Positions 16,636-25,699 of a DNA stretch of 64,000 nt are shown piece by piece. This DNA comes from Pseudomonas alliivorans (GTDB lineage: Bacteria; Pseudomonadota; Gammaproteobacteria; Pseudomonadales; Pseudomonadaceae). Location: NCBI RefSeq assembly GCF_017826695.1, contig NZ_JAFFZW010000013.1, positions 1-64,000 on the forward strand, in the 5' to 3' direction. The position numbers and the translations under genes were made by a program. The notes below the pieces were generated by a model that was not told where the DNA came from, ran no database searches, and saw nothing but the letters and a program-made list of their open reading frames with translations. Position 1 is the stretch's first letter; each line of letters opens with the position of its first letter.

Positions 16636-18782
16636 CAGAAGCTCAGGTCCGCGGTGACGTACAGGGAGCGCGGCTCTCCGAGGATCCATTGCTGGCCCTC
16701 GTTGTACTGACTGGCCGCGTACTGACGATCGAACAGATTGCGTATCTGCAGACCCAGCGTGGTATTGCGCAGTGCTTTCCACGACAGGCTGGCGTCGGCC
16801 ACGGTGTAGGCGGGCAATTCTCGGGTGTTGGCGATATCTGCGTAACGGCTGTCGACATAGCGCAGCCCGCCGCCGATCTGCAGCACGCTGCTGAGCTGTT
16901 TGTCGAGCCAGAGGTTGGCCGTGCGTTTCGGCACATCGACCGGTGTATTGCCGTCACGCGACACGGCCACACCCGCAACGCTTTGGTCGAACTGATCGTA
17001 GCGAGCACGCACGAAGGCTGCGTTGGCGGTCAGCGCCCAGTCCTGCGGCAGTTGCAGCTTCAGGCTCGCCTCCAGTCCGTTGGAAGACTGCTGTCCGACC
17101 TGTTGGGTGAGGTCAGGATTGCCCGTATCGGCGGTGAGCAGTTTCTTCTTGATGATGTGGTAGGCGGCCAGCGTCCATTCCAGACGCTCATCCCACAGCG
17201 CCTGTTTGAAGCCGATTTCCGATTGCCGGGCGGTGGCCAGATCGAATTGTTGCTGGCCCGGATTGAGCGAAACCAGGCTGCCGACGCCATCGGTGCTGGT
17301 CGAGTATTGCGCGTAAGCCGAACTGTTCGGGGTCAGTGCATAGACCAGGCCGACTTTCCAGTTGTTGCCGATCAGGTCTTTTTCGGTGCGACTGTCGTCA
17401 CGCAACGCATTGCGCTCGATGTTCACGTAGTCACGTCGCAAGCCTGTGATGATCGATAACTGATCGGTCAGCAGGGTGCGGTTTTCGCCGAAGACCGACA
17501 GTTGCCGCGTCGTACTCTTGAACAGCTCGGCGTAGGGCGAAGCGCTCTGAAAACCGCCAGGTGCGGGGTTCTCGATATCAATCGGATCGCCGGCCGGGTT
17601 CACGTCGTCATAAGGCGAGTTGTTGGTCAGCTTGAAGCGTATCCGGTTGACGTCCATGCCCAGCACGCTCCGACTCTCGAGGCCGGCCAGGCTGTGCTTG
17701 AAGGTGAAGGTCTGGCGATCGCCTGCCTGTTCCTGATTGTGTTTGATGCTGAAATAGCCACTGCGCGACAGTTGCTGTGTCGCGGCATCCCAGTTGTAGT
17801 TTTCAGCGTTCTGCCAGCGTCGGTGCGACGCCAGGTAATACAGCTCGTTGGATGACGTCACCTGATCGGAAATCTGCCAGTCGGTGGTCAGCCGCGTCCA
17901 CTGATCGTCGTAGCGTTGTACGTCATTCCGGATGTTGTAGTTCTTGTCCCGCAGGCCTTCGTGATAGCGGCCGTTGATCATTGGCACGCCAAAATAATTC
18001 ATCGGGCGCTGCTCGCCGCCGTCGTGGGCGAGGGTAAAGGACAAGGTGTCACTGGCCTGCCAGCGCAATGCCCCGCTGAAGAAGGTGCTGGCCGAATCTC
18101 CGCGATCCACCCAGCCGTTGCTGTTCAGCTGATTGATGTTCAGGCGATAGCTCAACCGATCGGACAACGAGCCGCCGCTGTCGAGTGCGGCCTGATGGCT
18201 GTCGTAAGAACCGTAGCCCAGGCGGAGATGGTTCTGGATCTCGCCTTCAAAGGGTTTCTTGGGAATGACATTGATCACAGCACCCGTTGCGCCTTCGCCG
18301 TAGAGCACCGAAGCCGGACCGCGCAGTACTTCGATGCGATCAATTGCCCATGTGTCGACAGGCATCGTGACGGTGCCCATGGCGCTGTACATGCGGCTGC
18401 CGTCATACAGCTGCATCACCGACCCCTGTCCGGTAAAACCTCGGGCAGACAACGCTGTGCCGCCATCGCCCGGTGTGCCGATAGCGGTAATGCCAGGGCT
18501 GCGTGCCACGGCTTGCTGCACATCGGCGTCGCCCCGGCTGCGCACCTCGTCGCCATCAAGAGAACTGGTGCTTGCCGGGGTCTGCAGGGCGGTCAGCTGA
18601 AGGCGTGACCCGGCACCGGTCACGGCATCCAGAGTGTCAGCCTCCTGTCCATTGGCGGTGGACCTGATCGTGGACGGAGCGAGTTCTACCTGTTCTGAAG
18701 CGTTGCTGTAAGCGGCGCTGCTACATGCCAACAGACATAGGCTGGCGGCTGCGGTTCTGAACCGTGAAAAGGAGCGGATCAT
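16635..18782 (-). CDS. TonB-dependent outer-membrane receptor (Zur-controlled, PA2911-like)
   Basis: A 715-aa receptor: signal peptide about 1–27, a plug domain about 60–165 (contains the typical IEVLRGPASVLYGEG), then a 22-strand barrel ending in aromatic F. It imports a metal chelate across the outer membrane with energy from TonB. It is first in the receptor–ATPase–binding protein–permease operon. A Zur-type palindrome lies about 47 bp before the start (18829–18843), so zinc or a zinc-carrying metallophore is the likely substrate and expression should rise in zinc starvation. Iron siderophores are the usual substrates for this superfamily, but I see no Fur-like 19-mer here. Confidence 0.87.
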   Translation of the reverse strand: MIRSFSRFRTAAASLCLLACSSAAYSNASEQVELAPSTIRSTANGQEADTLDAVTGAGSRLQLTALQTPASTSSLDGDEVRSRGDADVQQAVARSPGITAIGTPGDGGTALSARGFTGQGSVMQLYDGSRMYSAMGTVTMPVDTWAIDRIEVLRGPASVLYGEGATGAVINVIPKKPFEGEIQNHLRLGYGSYDSHQAALDSGGSLSDRLSYRLNINQLNSNGWVDRGDSASTFFSGALRWQASDTLSFTLAHDGGEQRPMNYFGVPMINGRYHEGLRDKNYNIRNDVQRYDDQWTRLTTDWQISDQVTSSNELYYLASHRRWQNAENYNWDAATQQLSRSGYFSIKHNQEQAGDRQTFTFKHSLAGLESRSVLGMDVNRIRFKLTNNSPYDDVNPAGDPIDIENPAPGGFQSASPYAELFKSTTRQLSVFGENRTLLTDQLSIITGLRRDYVNIERNALRDDSRTEKDLIGNNWKVGLVYALTPNSSAYAQYSTSTDGVGSLVSLNPGQQQFDLATARQSEIGFKQALWDERLEWTLAAYHIIKKKLLTADTGNPDLTQQVGQQSSNGLEASLKLQLPQDWALTANAAFVRARYDQFDQSVAGVAVSRDGNTPVDVPKRTANLWLDKQLSSVLQIGGGLRYVDSRYADIANTRELPAYTVADASLSWKALRNTTLGLQIRNLFDRQYAASQYNEGQQWILGEPRSLYVTADLSF

Positions 18783-18828
18783 GACGGGTGGGTCGCTCAG
18801 GAAAACTGCGTTTGAGGAAAATCGCTTG

Positions 18829-18843
18829 TGTTATAACATAACA
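18829..18843. promoter_or_regulatory. Zur-box-like operator TGTTATAACATAACA
   Basis: Inverted repeat TGTTAT-AAC-ATAACA, the same half-sites and three-base spacer as the enterobacterial/pseudomonad Zur box TGTTATA-N-TATAACA. It lies 46 bp before the receptor gene start on the minus strand, where Zur would block transcription when zinc is plentiful. Confidence 0.75.
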
Positions 18844-18883
18844 TTATGCGACCGTTCGTCCACGCTTTTTGATGCCCTGAACG

Positions 18884-18915
18884 CACGATGCCCGAACATG
18901 GGTTCGGGCATCGTG
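18884..18915. terminator. Perfect 14-bp hairpin after the methyltransferase gene
   Basis: CACGATGCCCGAAC pairs perfectly with GTTCGGGCATCGTG across a four-base ATGG loop. It lies 51 bp past the stop of the minus-strand methyltransferase gene and before the divergent operator. The run of T expected of a classic intrinsic terminator is weak on both strands, so it may also act as an mRNA 3'-end stabiliser. Confidence 0.55.
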
Positions 18916-18965
18916 TGGTTATATCGGAGTTTTACAGAGTCCTTCGGGCTGTGGATAAGTCCGGT

Positions 18966-19910
18966 TCAGGCTCGACGCGTCACCAGCAGTTCCACCGCTG
19001 CAATGCGCTCGGCATCTTCATAACCATCTTCAAGCAGCTCCTCTCCGAACACATCCGGGTCCAGCTCGCGGTAGGTCCAGCTGAGTTCGGCATGATCAAT
19101 GGCGTCTTTGACGGCTTCAAGAAACGGATCCCGCTCGCCGGTCATCGCGACACCGGTATAGAGCAGCAGCGAACCGCCTGGGGCGAGACGATCGATGGAC
19201 TCACGCACGATGCGCACTGAAAGGTCCGCGCCCAGCGAATCTCCGCCATGGCGATAGGCACGCTTTTGAGTGTCTTTCATGTAGGGCGGGTTGGCCACGA
19301 TCAGGTCGAAGCTGTCGGCAAGGCCGGTGAGGATATCGCTGTGGCTGCAGGTCAGATTCTCAACGCTCGCGATGGAAGCGTTGACCTGAGCGAAGTGCAG
19401 CGCTCTGGGGTTGATATCCACAGCGTGAACCTGCGCATCAGGACGTGCCTGTGCAATGAGCAGCGCGCCTGCGCCAGTACCACAACCAATGTCCACGGCA
19501 CGCTTTATCGGGTGCGATGTGCGTTGCAGATGACCTTTGATCGATCGGGCAAAGCGATACGTATCTGGGCCGAAAAATACCGAATCTTCATCGTGTGTCG
19601 GGTAGGCGGAATGCACCAGCAACAAATCATCCAGGCTTGAAAACCTGACACGGCTTTTAAGGCCGTCCTCACTTCGCTGCAGAATCCCGGCTTCCAGAAG
19701 ACCCTGAGCTTCCGACGCCGGCAGCATGGATTCGGGAATTATCCGGCTCCATCCGAACACATCGCGCAGCGAAAGGGCAGTGCGATTTTCAGGACGTTCA
19801 TTGACGCGCTGGTGAGTGAGTGGCGTGGGTGTGATAAAGCGATAACCACCCGCTGCGAGTTTTTGAGCGAGGGTGGTCAGTGCCGTGCGGTCCGGCAAAC
19901 TCAGGCTCAT
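18966..19910 (-). CDS. Class I SAM-dependent methyltransferase of the HemK/RlmG-like type
   Basis: A 314-aa protein with motif I VDIGCGTGAGA at about 139–149 and the amide/amine methylation signature NPPY at 207–210. An N-terminal region of about 130 residues precedes the catalytic fold. NPPY enzymes methylate glutamine side chains or exocyclic amines of bases, and occasionally small molecules. The gene overlaps the upstream oxidase gene by 4 bp (ATGA), so the two are made together and probably work on one pathway, which suggests a small-molecule substrate over ribosome modification. The exact substrate cannot be read from the sequence. Confidence 0.75.
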   Translation of the reverse strand: MSLSLPDRTALTTLAQKLAAGGYRFITPTPLTHQRVNERPENRTALSLRDVFGWSRIIPESMLPASEAQGLLEAGILQRSEDGLKSRVRFSSLDDLLLVHSAYPTHDEDSVFFGPDTYRFARSIKGHLQRTSHPIKRAVDIGCGTGAGALLIAQARPDAQVHAVDINPRALHFAQVNASIASVENLTCSHSDILTGLADSFDLIVANPPYMKDTQKRAYRHGGDSLGADLSVRIVRESIDRLAPGGSLLLYTGVAMTGERDPFLEAVKDAIDHAELSWTYRELDPDVFGEELLEDGYEDAERIAAVELLVTRRA

Positions 19911-21346
19911 GCTTGAACTCCCGTCATGCGCTCGGCCATGTGCGAGACGAACAGACGTGTGGCGTACAGACCTGCTGCGCTCGAATGACGGGCAGGCGAC
20001 AGGCTTTCGATCAGCACCGGCATCTTCTCGGTTGCCGCCACGGACTCCAGTTTCATATGAAGCTCGCGCACATCCGGGTCGGCATCGCTTGTCTGCGCAG
20101 GAACGGGTTGGCCGCTTCCCGGCAGGTTACGGAATCTTGAGCGAAACGCTTCGGGCAGGCGCTTGCCCGCGCTGGGCTGAGCGCTGCCGTCGGCCAGCCA
20201 GTCACCGGCAATCCAGTCGTGCACCAGTTGTTTTTCGTAGCCGTTGAACACGCCGAACATCGGCGCGCCGACACCCTCGAACAGTTGCCAGAAACGGCTA
20301 TGGATCGGGTCTTCATGGCGCTTGATCCAGCCACGGTTTTCCAGAACGCTGAGGAACTCGGGAATCTGATCGGGGCTGGCGAGCCACTCGTTGACGGTCT
20401 TGCCATCCAGACGGCAGTAATCGGAATGCATGTGCTGGCCAAAGGTGCGTTTGCGCTCGAGCATGGCGATCACTTCCTGCTCCAGATCGAATGACTGGAT
20501 GACGGCCGATGAACCGTTGCCCAACTCATTCAGCTTGTAGCCGCTGGCGACCCGACGATAGAACGCGTCCCGCTCCTGACCCACCGGCAACAGCGCCATG
20601 ACGCTCTGCGCGGCCTTGCGGGCATGCCCGGTGCTGGCGTTGTCGATCGTGACATGCAAGGTGAAGTAATAAGGATCGATCCCCAACTCATTCAGCTCGA
20701 ACGAGGTAATGAGCAAGTGCAACGGCAGTTGTTCATAGCCCAGGTTGTAGCCGATTACCTCAGGAAGAAAATCATCGCCCGACTGCCCCAATGCCAGCTG
20801 GATTGCGCCTTGCAGATAGGCTTCGTCCTGTAGCGGTACGTTGGTGTCGCAGTCCAGATCTGCCAGCAGCTTGCGGTACAGCGACACATGGTTCTGCGCC
20901 TGTTCACCGTCGCCCAGCTCTTCAAGATAGGTGCGAATCAGTCCGTGAAAACGGTAATCCGCCCAGTGCGGCAGAAGCCCGTAAAGCCAGGCGCCATCGA
21001 CCAGTTTGGTGGGCGCGACCTGCTGGATGAAATACATCGCATGGGCTTTGCTCTTGAAGAAACGACGCGGCTGGCCTGCACGGCGCTGCTCCAGATAGGC
21101 CGCGTACTGCTCGGCGACCTGACCAACGTTCTGTTCGATCCAGTGTTCGAGGGCTTCTGGCTGTGGCGGCAGCTCACACATTTCCCGGTCCGCCATCGCA
21201 AGGCAGCGCTCAAGAAAAACGACTGCCTCGTGCCGCGACTCGTCGGTGTTTTCACCCATCAAGGATTGATAAACAGCTTTTGATTCTTCTTCCACTGCAG
21301 TGGGTTTGACGACAGTGTTGCCTGTCATCAGCTGAAGAGACGTCAT
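19907..21346 (-). CDS. Haem-oxygenase-like diiron oxidase (iron-containing redox enzyme)
   Basis: A 479-aa protein. The C-terminal half of the helical core has the pattern of haem-oxygenase-like diiron oxidases: LEELGDG with E142/E143, H153, then E217/E220, Y227, and LHVTIDNASTGH with H231, D235 and H241 as probable iron ligands. Relatives carry out N-oxygenation, desaturation or C–C cleavage in natural-product pathways, including MgoB/PvfB-type enzymes in pseudomonads. There is no NRPS, AurF-like or cyclase gene beside it, so it is not the mgo/pvf operon. ATG at 21346 has GAGG upstream (21358–21361) and is preferred over 21376. The reaction is unknown. Confidence 0.72.
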   Translation of the reverse strand: MTSLQLMTGNTVVKPTAVEEESKAVYQSLMGENTDESRHEAVVFLERCLAMADREMCELPPQPEALEHWIEQNVGQVAEQYAAYLEQRRAGQPRRFFKSKAHAMYFIQQVAPTKLVDGAWLYGLLPHWADYRFHGLIRTYLEELGDGEQAQNHVSLYRKLLADLDCDTNVPLQDEAYLQGAIQLALGQSGDDFLPEVIGYNLGYEQLPLHLLITSFELNELGIDPYYFTLHVTIDNASTGHARKAAQSVMALLPVGQERDAFYRRVASGYKLNELGNGSSAVIQSFDLEQEVIAMLERKRTFGQHMHSDYCRLDGKTVNEWLASPDQIPEFLSVLENRGWIKRHEDPIHSRFWQLFEGVGAPMFGVFNGYEKQLVHDWIAGDWLADGSAQPSAGKRLPEAFRSRFRNLPGSGQPVPAQTSDADPDVRELHMKLESVAATEKMPVLIESLSPARHSSAAGLYATRLFVSHMAERMTGVQA

Positions 21347-21579
21347 AAAAATCGTACCTCGGCAGTTGAGAGTCACGAGAGAAGCAGTCGCACGAGACTT
21401 TCTGTTGTTCTATTGGAAAAAGAGTGCCGGGCCGTTTGGAAAATTCAGCGTATTTTGCGCAAGGCCGATGGGTGGCGTTTTGCTGTTCGAGGCGAATGGG
21501 TCAATTGCGTTGCCGATGGATCGCCTGTGCACAAAGACGTTATTCTCGCGACACGTTTGGAAATCTTGAATGGGCGTTC

Positions 21580-22188
21580 ATGGACAAGCAGCCACATGAT
21601 CCCGGGCATCTGATCTGGCATTCGAGTCAGGTCAGCCCCGCGGATCGCGAAGCACTCTTGAAACAGTCGCCCCAAACGCTTTGGCTGACGGGGCTCAGCG
21701 GCTCCGGGAAGTCGACCCTGGCATTTGCACTGGAGCGCACGTTGCTCGATCTGGGCAGGCTCGCCTATGCACTGGACGGCGACAATGTGCGGCAAGGGCT
21801 TTGTCGGGATCTGGGGTTTTCTCCCGCCGACAGATCGGAAAATATCAGGCGCATCGCTGAAGTCGCTCAGCTCATGAACGACGCTGGCCTGATTGTGATT
21901 GCCTCGTTCATTTCGCCTTACCGGGAAGATCGGGAAATGGCGCGTTCCATCATCGGCAGGCACCGCTTTGTGGAAGTGTTCGTCAGCACGCCTCTGGAGA
22001 CGTGCGGGTCGAGAGATCCGAAAGGTCTTTATCGCAAGGCGAAAGCGGGGGAGTTGAAAGACTTTACCGGCATCAGCTCACCTTATGAGCAGCCTCTGGA
22101 CGCTGACCTGTGTCTTGATACCAGTGAGCTGTCCGTCAGCGAATGCCTCGAACAGATCCTGCCAATAATAAGCAGAGCCACGCGTTAA
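21580..22188 (+). CDS. cysC: Stand-alone adenylylsulfate kinase
   Basis: A 202-aa APS kinase: P-loop GLSGSGKS at 38–45, DGDNVRQGL, and the C-terminal signature RDPKGLYRKAKAGELK with FTGISSPYE. It makes PAPS from APS and ATP in the cytoplasm. Many pseudomonads carry the kinase fused to CysN, so a free copy may serve a special pathway such as sulfation. It is divergent from the oxidase gene across 233 bp in which I see no clear operator. Its 3' end overlaps the convergent cinA-like gene by 4 bp. Start ATG at 21580 is chosen because the longer upstream frame (from 21424) is not protein-like. Confidence 0.88.
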   Translation: MDKQPHDPGHLIWHSSQVSPADREALLKQSPQTLWLTGLSGSGKSTLAFALERTLLDLGRLAYALDGDNVRQGLCRDLGFSPADRSENIRRIAEVAQLMNDAGLIVIASFISPYREDREMARSIIGRHRFVEVFVSTPLETCGSRDPKGLYRKAKAGELKDFTGISSPYEQPLDADLCLDTSELSVSECLEQILPIISRATR

Positions 22189-22676
22189 GTGCCTGTCATG
22201 CGCCGATGAAATTCGGGGATATGCTCAAGCGCATATAACGCCGCCTGATGTTGGACCGACTCTCTGTCGCCTTGAAAGCGATGCCGTCGACTGACGATAT
22301 GTTGTTGTCCATTTTCCACAAACCCCCAGGCGAAACAGATGGTTCCTGCCGGTATGCCGTCGACATCGTCCGGACCGCAGATGCCTGTGGTCGCGACGGC
22401 AACGTTTGCAGGGCTTTCATGCAGCGCACCCTGCGCCATCTCCCGGGCGACCTCGCAACTGGTCAGGTTGAACTGCTCGATGGTCTGCGGTTTGACGCCA
22501 AGCACGCGCTGTTTGGCCTCGGGGGAGTACACCACGTAGCCGCACTCGATCAGCGAGCCGCTGCCGGGGATCTGCGCCAACAGCGTGATGATCTCGCCTG
22601 CCGTGCAGGATTCGGCAGTGGCGAGTAACAGTTTTTCATCGCGTAAGTAGGCCACTACGTCTTCGACGATCTTCAT
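22185..22676 (-). CDS. CinA C-terminal family protein (nicotinamide-nucleotide amidase)
   Basis: A 163-aa single-domain CinA/PncC homologue containing ATAESCTAGEI near residue 20 and TTGICGPDDVDGIPAGT near 107–123, both family hallmarks. PncC deamidates NMN for NAD recycling. ATG at 22676 matches the usual domain start; a longer frame to 22793 adds residues unlike the family. The main chromosomal pncC of pseudomonads usually sits by recA, so this is probably a second copy. Confidence 0.82.
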   Translation of the reverse strand: MKIVEDVVAYLRDEKLLLATAESCTAGEIITLLAQIPGSGSLIECGYVVYSPEAKQRVLGVKPQTIEQFNLTSCEVAREMAQGALHESPANVAVATTGICGPDDVDGIPAGTICFAWGFVENGQQHIVSRRHRFQGDRESVQHQAALYALEHIPEFHRRMTGT

Positions 22677-22918
22677 GCTTGAACCTGCCGTCTTTGCTGT
22701 TGATTTCGGGACGCGCCGATGGCTGCCCAACCATTTTCCAGTCGACAGATCGGACGCTGTCTCGTTCCAAAAAACGCCATGAAGGCCGACCAATTGCTGA
22801 TTGGAGAAGGGCGCACAGGCCGACGGTCAAAAAGGCGGAACGCCGATTTTCGAGAGGAGTCGTAAAAGTTGTGTCGTCATCGACGACGTATCTGGCCCAT
22901 AAAAAAGGATGACCAAAA

Positions 22919-23434
22919 ATGACCAACTACTTTCGTATGAGCGCTCTCGCCGTAATGCTGTCGCTGGGTTCGCAGGTGGCCTTGGCCGCCGATGACTCCG
23001 CAGACTTCGTGGACAATGCTGCTGCCAAAGGCATTGCAGAGATCGAAGCGGGCAAAATGGCCCAACAGAAAAGCGCGTCAGCGGATGTGAAAACATTCGC
23101 CGAGCACATGATAAAAGAGCACACCGATGCGAATGAGCAGTTGAAGAAAATTGCTCAGAATAAAAAGCTGGAAGTGGCGGACGACGCCATGCTGATGGAC
23201 AAGGCGAAGGCGATGATTCTCGATTTGCGCGAAGAGTCGTTTGACCGGTCCTATGCGAACAATCAGGTCATGGCGCACGAGCAGACCATCAAACTGTTCA
23301 AGGAACAGGCGGCGGAAGGGACCGACCCTGATGTGAAAGCGTTTGCAGAAAAGACCCTGCCGACCTTGGAAAAGCATCTGACAGAAGCCAAAAAACTGGC
23401 CGCTGCTCACGGTGGTGACGCTGCCAAACAGTAA
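22919..23434 (+). CDS. Secreted DUF4142 protein
   Basis: A 171-aa protein with a signal peptide (cleavage after ALA near residue 23) and a DUF4142 four-helix, ferritin-like region that includes KTFAEHMIKEHTDAN. DUF4142 proteins are periplasmic, common in pseudomonads and often stress-induced; their function is unknown. ATG at 22919 has AAGGATG upstream with suitable spacing. Two hairpins follow the gene. Confidence 0.8.
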   Translation: MTNYFRMSALAVMLSLGSQVALAADDSADFVDNAAAKGIAEIEAGKMAQQKSASADVKTFAEHMIKEHTDANEQLKKIAQNKKLEVADDAMLMDKAKAMILDLREESFDRSYANNQVMAHEQTIKLFKEQAAEGTDPDVKAFAEKTLPTLEKHLTEAKKLAAAHGGDAAKQ

Positions 23435-23446
23435 CTGTTTGCAGTG

Positions 23447-23487
23447 ATGCCGCATGACCGGGGCCTCTGTCGAGGGACTGCGTCATG
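23447..23487 (+). terminator. Hairpin downstream of the DUF4142 gene
   Basis: CCGCATGAC pairs with GTCATGCGG across an imperfect 23-base interior, followed by TTATTT. This is a plausible first terminator for the upstream gene. Confidence 0.45.
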
Positions 23488-23546
23488 CGGTTATTTGATA
23501 CGTTTCCTGATCAGCCATTAATAAATGTTCTTGTGATTCAAAAAGA

Positions 23547-23573
23547 AACCGGCACAAGGCCGGTTATTTTTAT
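23547..23573 (+). terminator. Intrinsic terminator
   Basis: AACCGGC, loop ACAAG, GCCGGTT, then ATTTTTATT. This is a clean short stem with a T-run on the plus strand. Confidence 0.7.
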
Positions 23574-23625
23574 TCGTCTGAACAAGCCTCGCCGTTAAAC
23601 GAGGCCGTTCATCCAGATTGAAACG

Positions 23626-23805
23626 TCATCGACTGGGTAAGTTATTATCCAGCAGCGATGCAACACCAAATACTTTGGTGGCCATCACAACTTGAAAACC
23701 TCGACGGGCCAAGCGTGCCTGGGCATCAAAAGACTGAAGTCCTTTATCAAAGACGGCGTTGCCTGGCTCCGCCTTTGCAATGACACGTGTACGGTTCGTT
23801 TTCAT
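23626..23805 (-). CDS. Small basic protein downstream of manganese catalase
   Basis: A 59-aa protein starting MKTNRTRVIAKAEPG. AAGG lies nine bases before ATG 23805, which suits this start better than ATG 23814. It begins 37 bp after the catalase gene stop on the same strand, so it may share that transcript. It has no signal peptide or known domain. Its sequence (DAQARLARRGFQVVM) reads like a real, conserved short protein, but I do not recognise it. Confidence 0.5.
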   Translation of the reverse strand: MKTNRTRVIAKAEPGNAVFDKGLQSFDAQARLARRGFQVVMATKVFGVASLLDNNLPSR

Positions 23806-23841
23806 GATGTTCATCCTTAATAATCAGTGAACCTGCTGCTA

Positions 23842-24723
23842 TCAAAGCTCTTTACCCTGCACGAAACCCGAGCCCAGGTCCGCGCCGGTAATGGGGTTGG
23901 CCTCCGGGTCGGACATGGTCCGGGTTTTCATGGCTTCCAGAACCTGGGCGTCGTCGGCACTCAACGTCACTGAAGCGGAACCGTCGCCTCCATCGACTGC
24001 GGGTTGTGGCGATTCGACATACTCCCATTCGCCACCCTGATTCCAGGCGCCCCGCACGTTGGGTTCGCCGGACATGTTGAAGTACTTATTGGTGAACTCG
24101 GGCATACCGGGCAACTTGCCTTGTGGGAAGTTGGGCTGAATGGCATGCAGGGCTTTTTCGAAGGACAGCTGGTGAGCGATTTCGCGCGTCATCAAAAAGC
24201 CCAGCGCATCTTTTACGCCCGGATCATCCGTCACGTTCATCAGGCGCTCGTAGACAATCTTGGCCCGTGCCTCGGCGGCAATATTGGAGCGGAAGTCTGC
24301 CGTCGGCTCACCGATGGTATCAATATAAGCGGCGGTCCATGGCACGCCTGCGGAGTTGACCAGCGGCGCACCGGCGCCATACAGCAGGCTGGTGATGTGC
24401 GAGTCATTGCCAGCGCCGTTCAAGGACCGGTACAACTCGCCTTCCTCCTCGATACCTTCCGCCAGCTGGCCCTTGGCACCTTTGTTGAGCATCACAATAA
24501 TGGAACCGACGATTTCCAGGTGGCTCAGCTCCTCTGTCGCGATGTCCATCAAGAGATCCTTGCGACCCGGATCGTCCTCACTCAGACCCTGAGTGAAGTA
24601 GCGGCCTGCTGCGGCAAGCTCGCCTTGAGCGCCGCCGAATTGTTCCAATAGAAGGTTGGCAAGCCCCGGATTCGGACGGGCTACACGTACGGTGTACTGA
24701 AGGCGCTTGTTATGTATAAACAT
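23842..24723 (-). CDS. Manganese catalase
   Basis: A 293-aa dimanganese catalase of the KatN type. The four-helix ferritin-like core shows E35, then E65 and H68 (ATEELSHLE), and a second E-x-x-H later (TREIAHQ). It breaks hydrogen peroxide down without haem. GAGG is seven bases before ATG 24723. The C-terminal extension ends in GSGFVQGKEL and may be involved in oligomer contacts. General-stress control is typical of such genes but no promoter motif is clear here. Confidence 0.9.
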   Translation of the reverse strand: MFIHNKRLQYTVRVARPNPGLANLLLEQFGGAQGELAAAGRYFTQGLSEDDPGRKDLLMDIATEELSHLEIVGSIIVMLNKGAKGQLAEGIEEEGELYRSLNGAGNDSHITSLLYGAGAPLVNSAGVPWTAAYIDTIGEPTADFRSNIAAEARAKIVYERLMNVTDDPGVKDALGFLMTREIAHQLSFEKALHAIQPNFPQGKLPGMPEFTNKYFNMSGEPNVRGAWNQGGEWEYVESPQPAVDGGDGSASVTLSADDAQVLEAMKTRTMSDPEANPITGADLGSGFVQGKEL

Positions 24724-25151
24724 ATCATTTCCTCAGGCTGACTCTTTCGGTAAGCATGTGCCCCTGGATAGAACACGATGCGGTGCAGTCATTGGTTATG
24801 AAAGAGTGAGGGGCGGAACGTTGCTCGAAACTATTCAGTTATGGGATGAATGGTTGAAAATAACGAGTTCAATAGAATTTCGTTATTTCCCACCGGCCGG
24901 TGAAAAGTTTCAGAAAATCGGCGGATAGCGCCTGATTTCAGGGCGTGCACTCTGTGGATTGAAACACTCTCGAGACGTCGGTTTTTTTGCATGTATTAAC
25001 AATACCTATGAATGAACTTGATTCGTCTAATCCACAAGATAGCCTGTAAGTCATGGCTATATGATATCGCCCAAAACAGGCTTTAAAATACTGGGAATTT
25101 TTTGAAATGAGTACGATCTGTTTTGCGAGTGGACAAAGCAGGAGTAACAAA
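24724..25151. other. Divergent intergenic region without a supported gene
   Basis: I see no convincing coding sequence. It must contain the promoter for the manganese catalase gene on the minus strand and the start region of the small protein to the right. Confidence 0.4.
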
Positions 25152-25376
25152 ATGGCTGATGAAAAACACTACCGGATCGATTATTTGCTGCACGGTAGCT
25201 ATAAGACCTTCTACATCAGGGCCGTCGATATGGACAACCAGGAAGCCTGGCATTGGGCGACGGTTGATGCAGGGTTTGGTGCGATTCCCAAATACCGTTC
25301 CGACAGAGTACCGAAGCTAAGCAAACCACAGGCCGAGAAACTGGGCCTTTCGAATGTGGAGTGGAAACGGGCGTAA
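25152..25376 (+). CDS. Small DUF6555-like protein
   Basis: A 74-aa cytoplasmic protein beginning MADEKHYRIDYLLHG and containing AWHWATVDAGFGAIPKY. AGGAGT lies seven to eight bases before ATG 25152, which supports this start over 25107. I believe the pattern matches DUF6555, a short family common in Pseudomonas with no known function. The neighbours do not suggest a role. Confidence 0.6.
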   Translation: MADEKHYRIDYLLHGSYKTFYIRAVDMDNQEAWHWATVDAGFGAIPKYRSDRVPKLSKPQAEKLGLSNVEWKRA

Positions 25377-25441
25377 GGTTCGGTGATCAGGTACGCAATA
25401 GACGTTCACCAGCGTGCAGGTCCGATGTCGCACGATGGTGG

Positions 25442-25699
25442 ATGGAGGTGATGTTGGTTGATCTGATTCAGTGGCCTGCAATGGCTGTGACGTTACTGGC
25501 CGCCTGGTTCATCGGGTCGCAACGACCTGCCAGGCGCATGCTTGCTTTCTGGTGCTTCATCTTCAGCAATGTCCTCTGGATCATCTGGGGTCTTCATGCT
25601 CAGGCCTATGCGCTGATCGTTCTGCAGGCAGGTCTCTGCGTCATCAATCTCAGAGGTTTCAAAAAGAATCGAGACGGCGCCAGGGGCGATTTCCAATAA
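25442..25699 (+). CDS. Small inner-membrane protein
   Basis: About 85 residues with three hydrophobic helices (roughly 10–24, 30–47 and 50–65) and a basic C-terminus. Start candidates are ATG 25442, ATG 25451 and TTG 25454; a GGAGGTGA at 25444–25451 would best serve the TTG. No family recognised. It resembles short YgjV/SPW-like membrane proteins only in general shape. Confidence 0.5.
   Translation: MEVMLVDLIQWPAMAVTLLAAWFIGSQRPARRMLAFWCFIFSNVLWIIWGLHAQAYALIVLQAGLCVINLRGFKKNRDGARGDFQ

Noticed and set aside
19907..21346. Reading the diiron oxidase as mgoB/pvfB of the mangotoxin or leudiazen regulators
   Set aside because: The mgoC, mgoA and mgoD partners are absent; it is paired with a methyltransferase instead.
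21580..22188. A functional link between the cysC gene (PAPS synthesis) and the PAPS-reductase-like sspD
   Set aside because: SspD-type enzymes use ATP and a desulfurase-derived sulfur, not PAPS, and the genes are 16 kb apart in different compositional regions.
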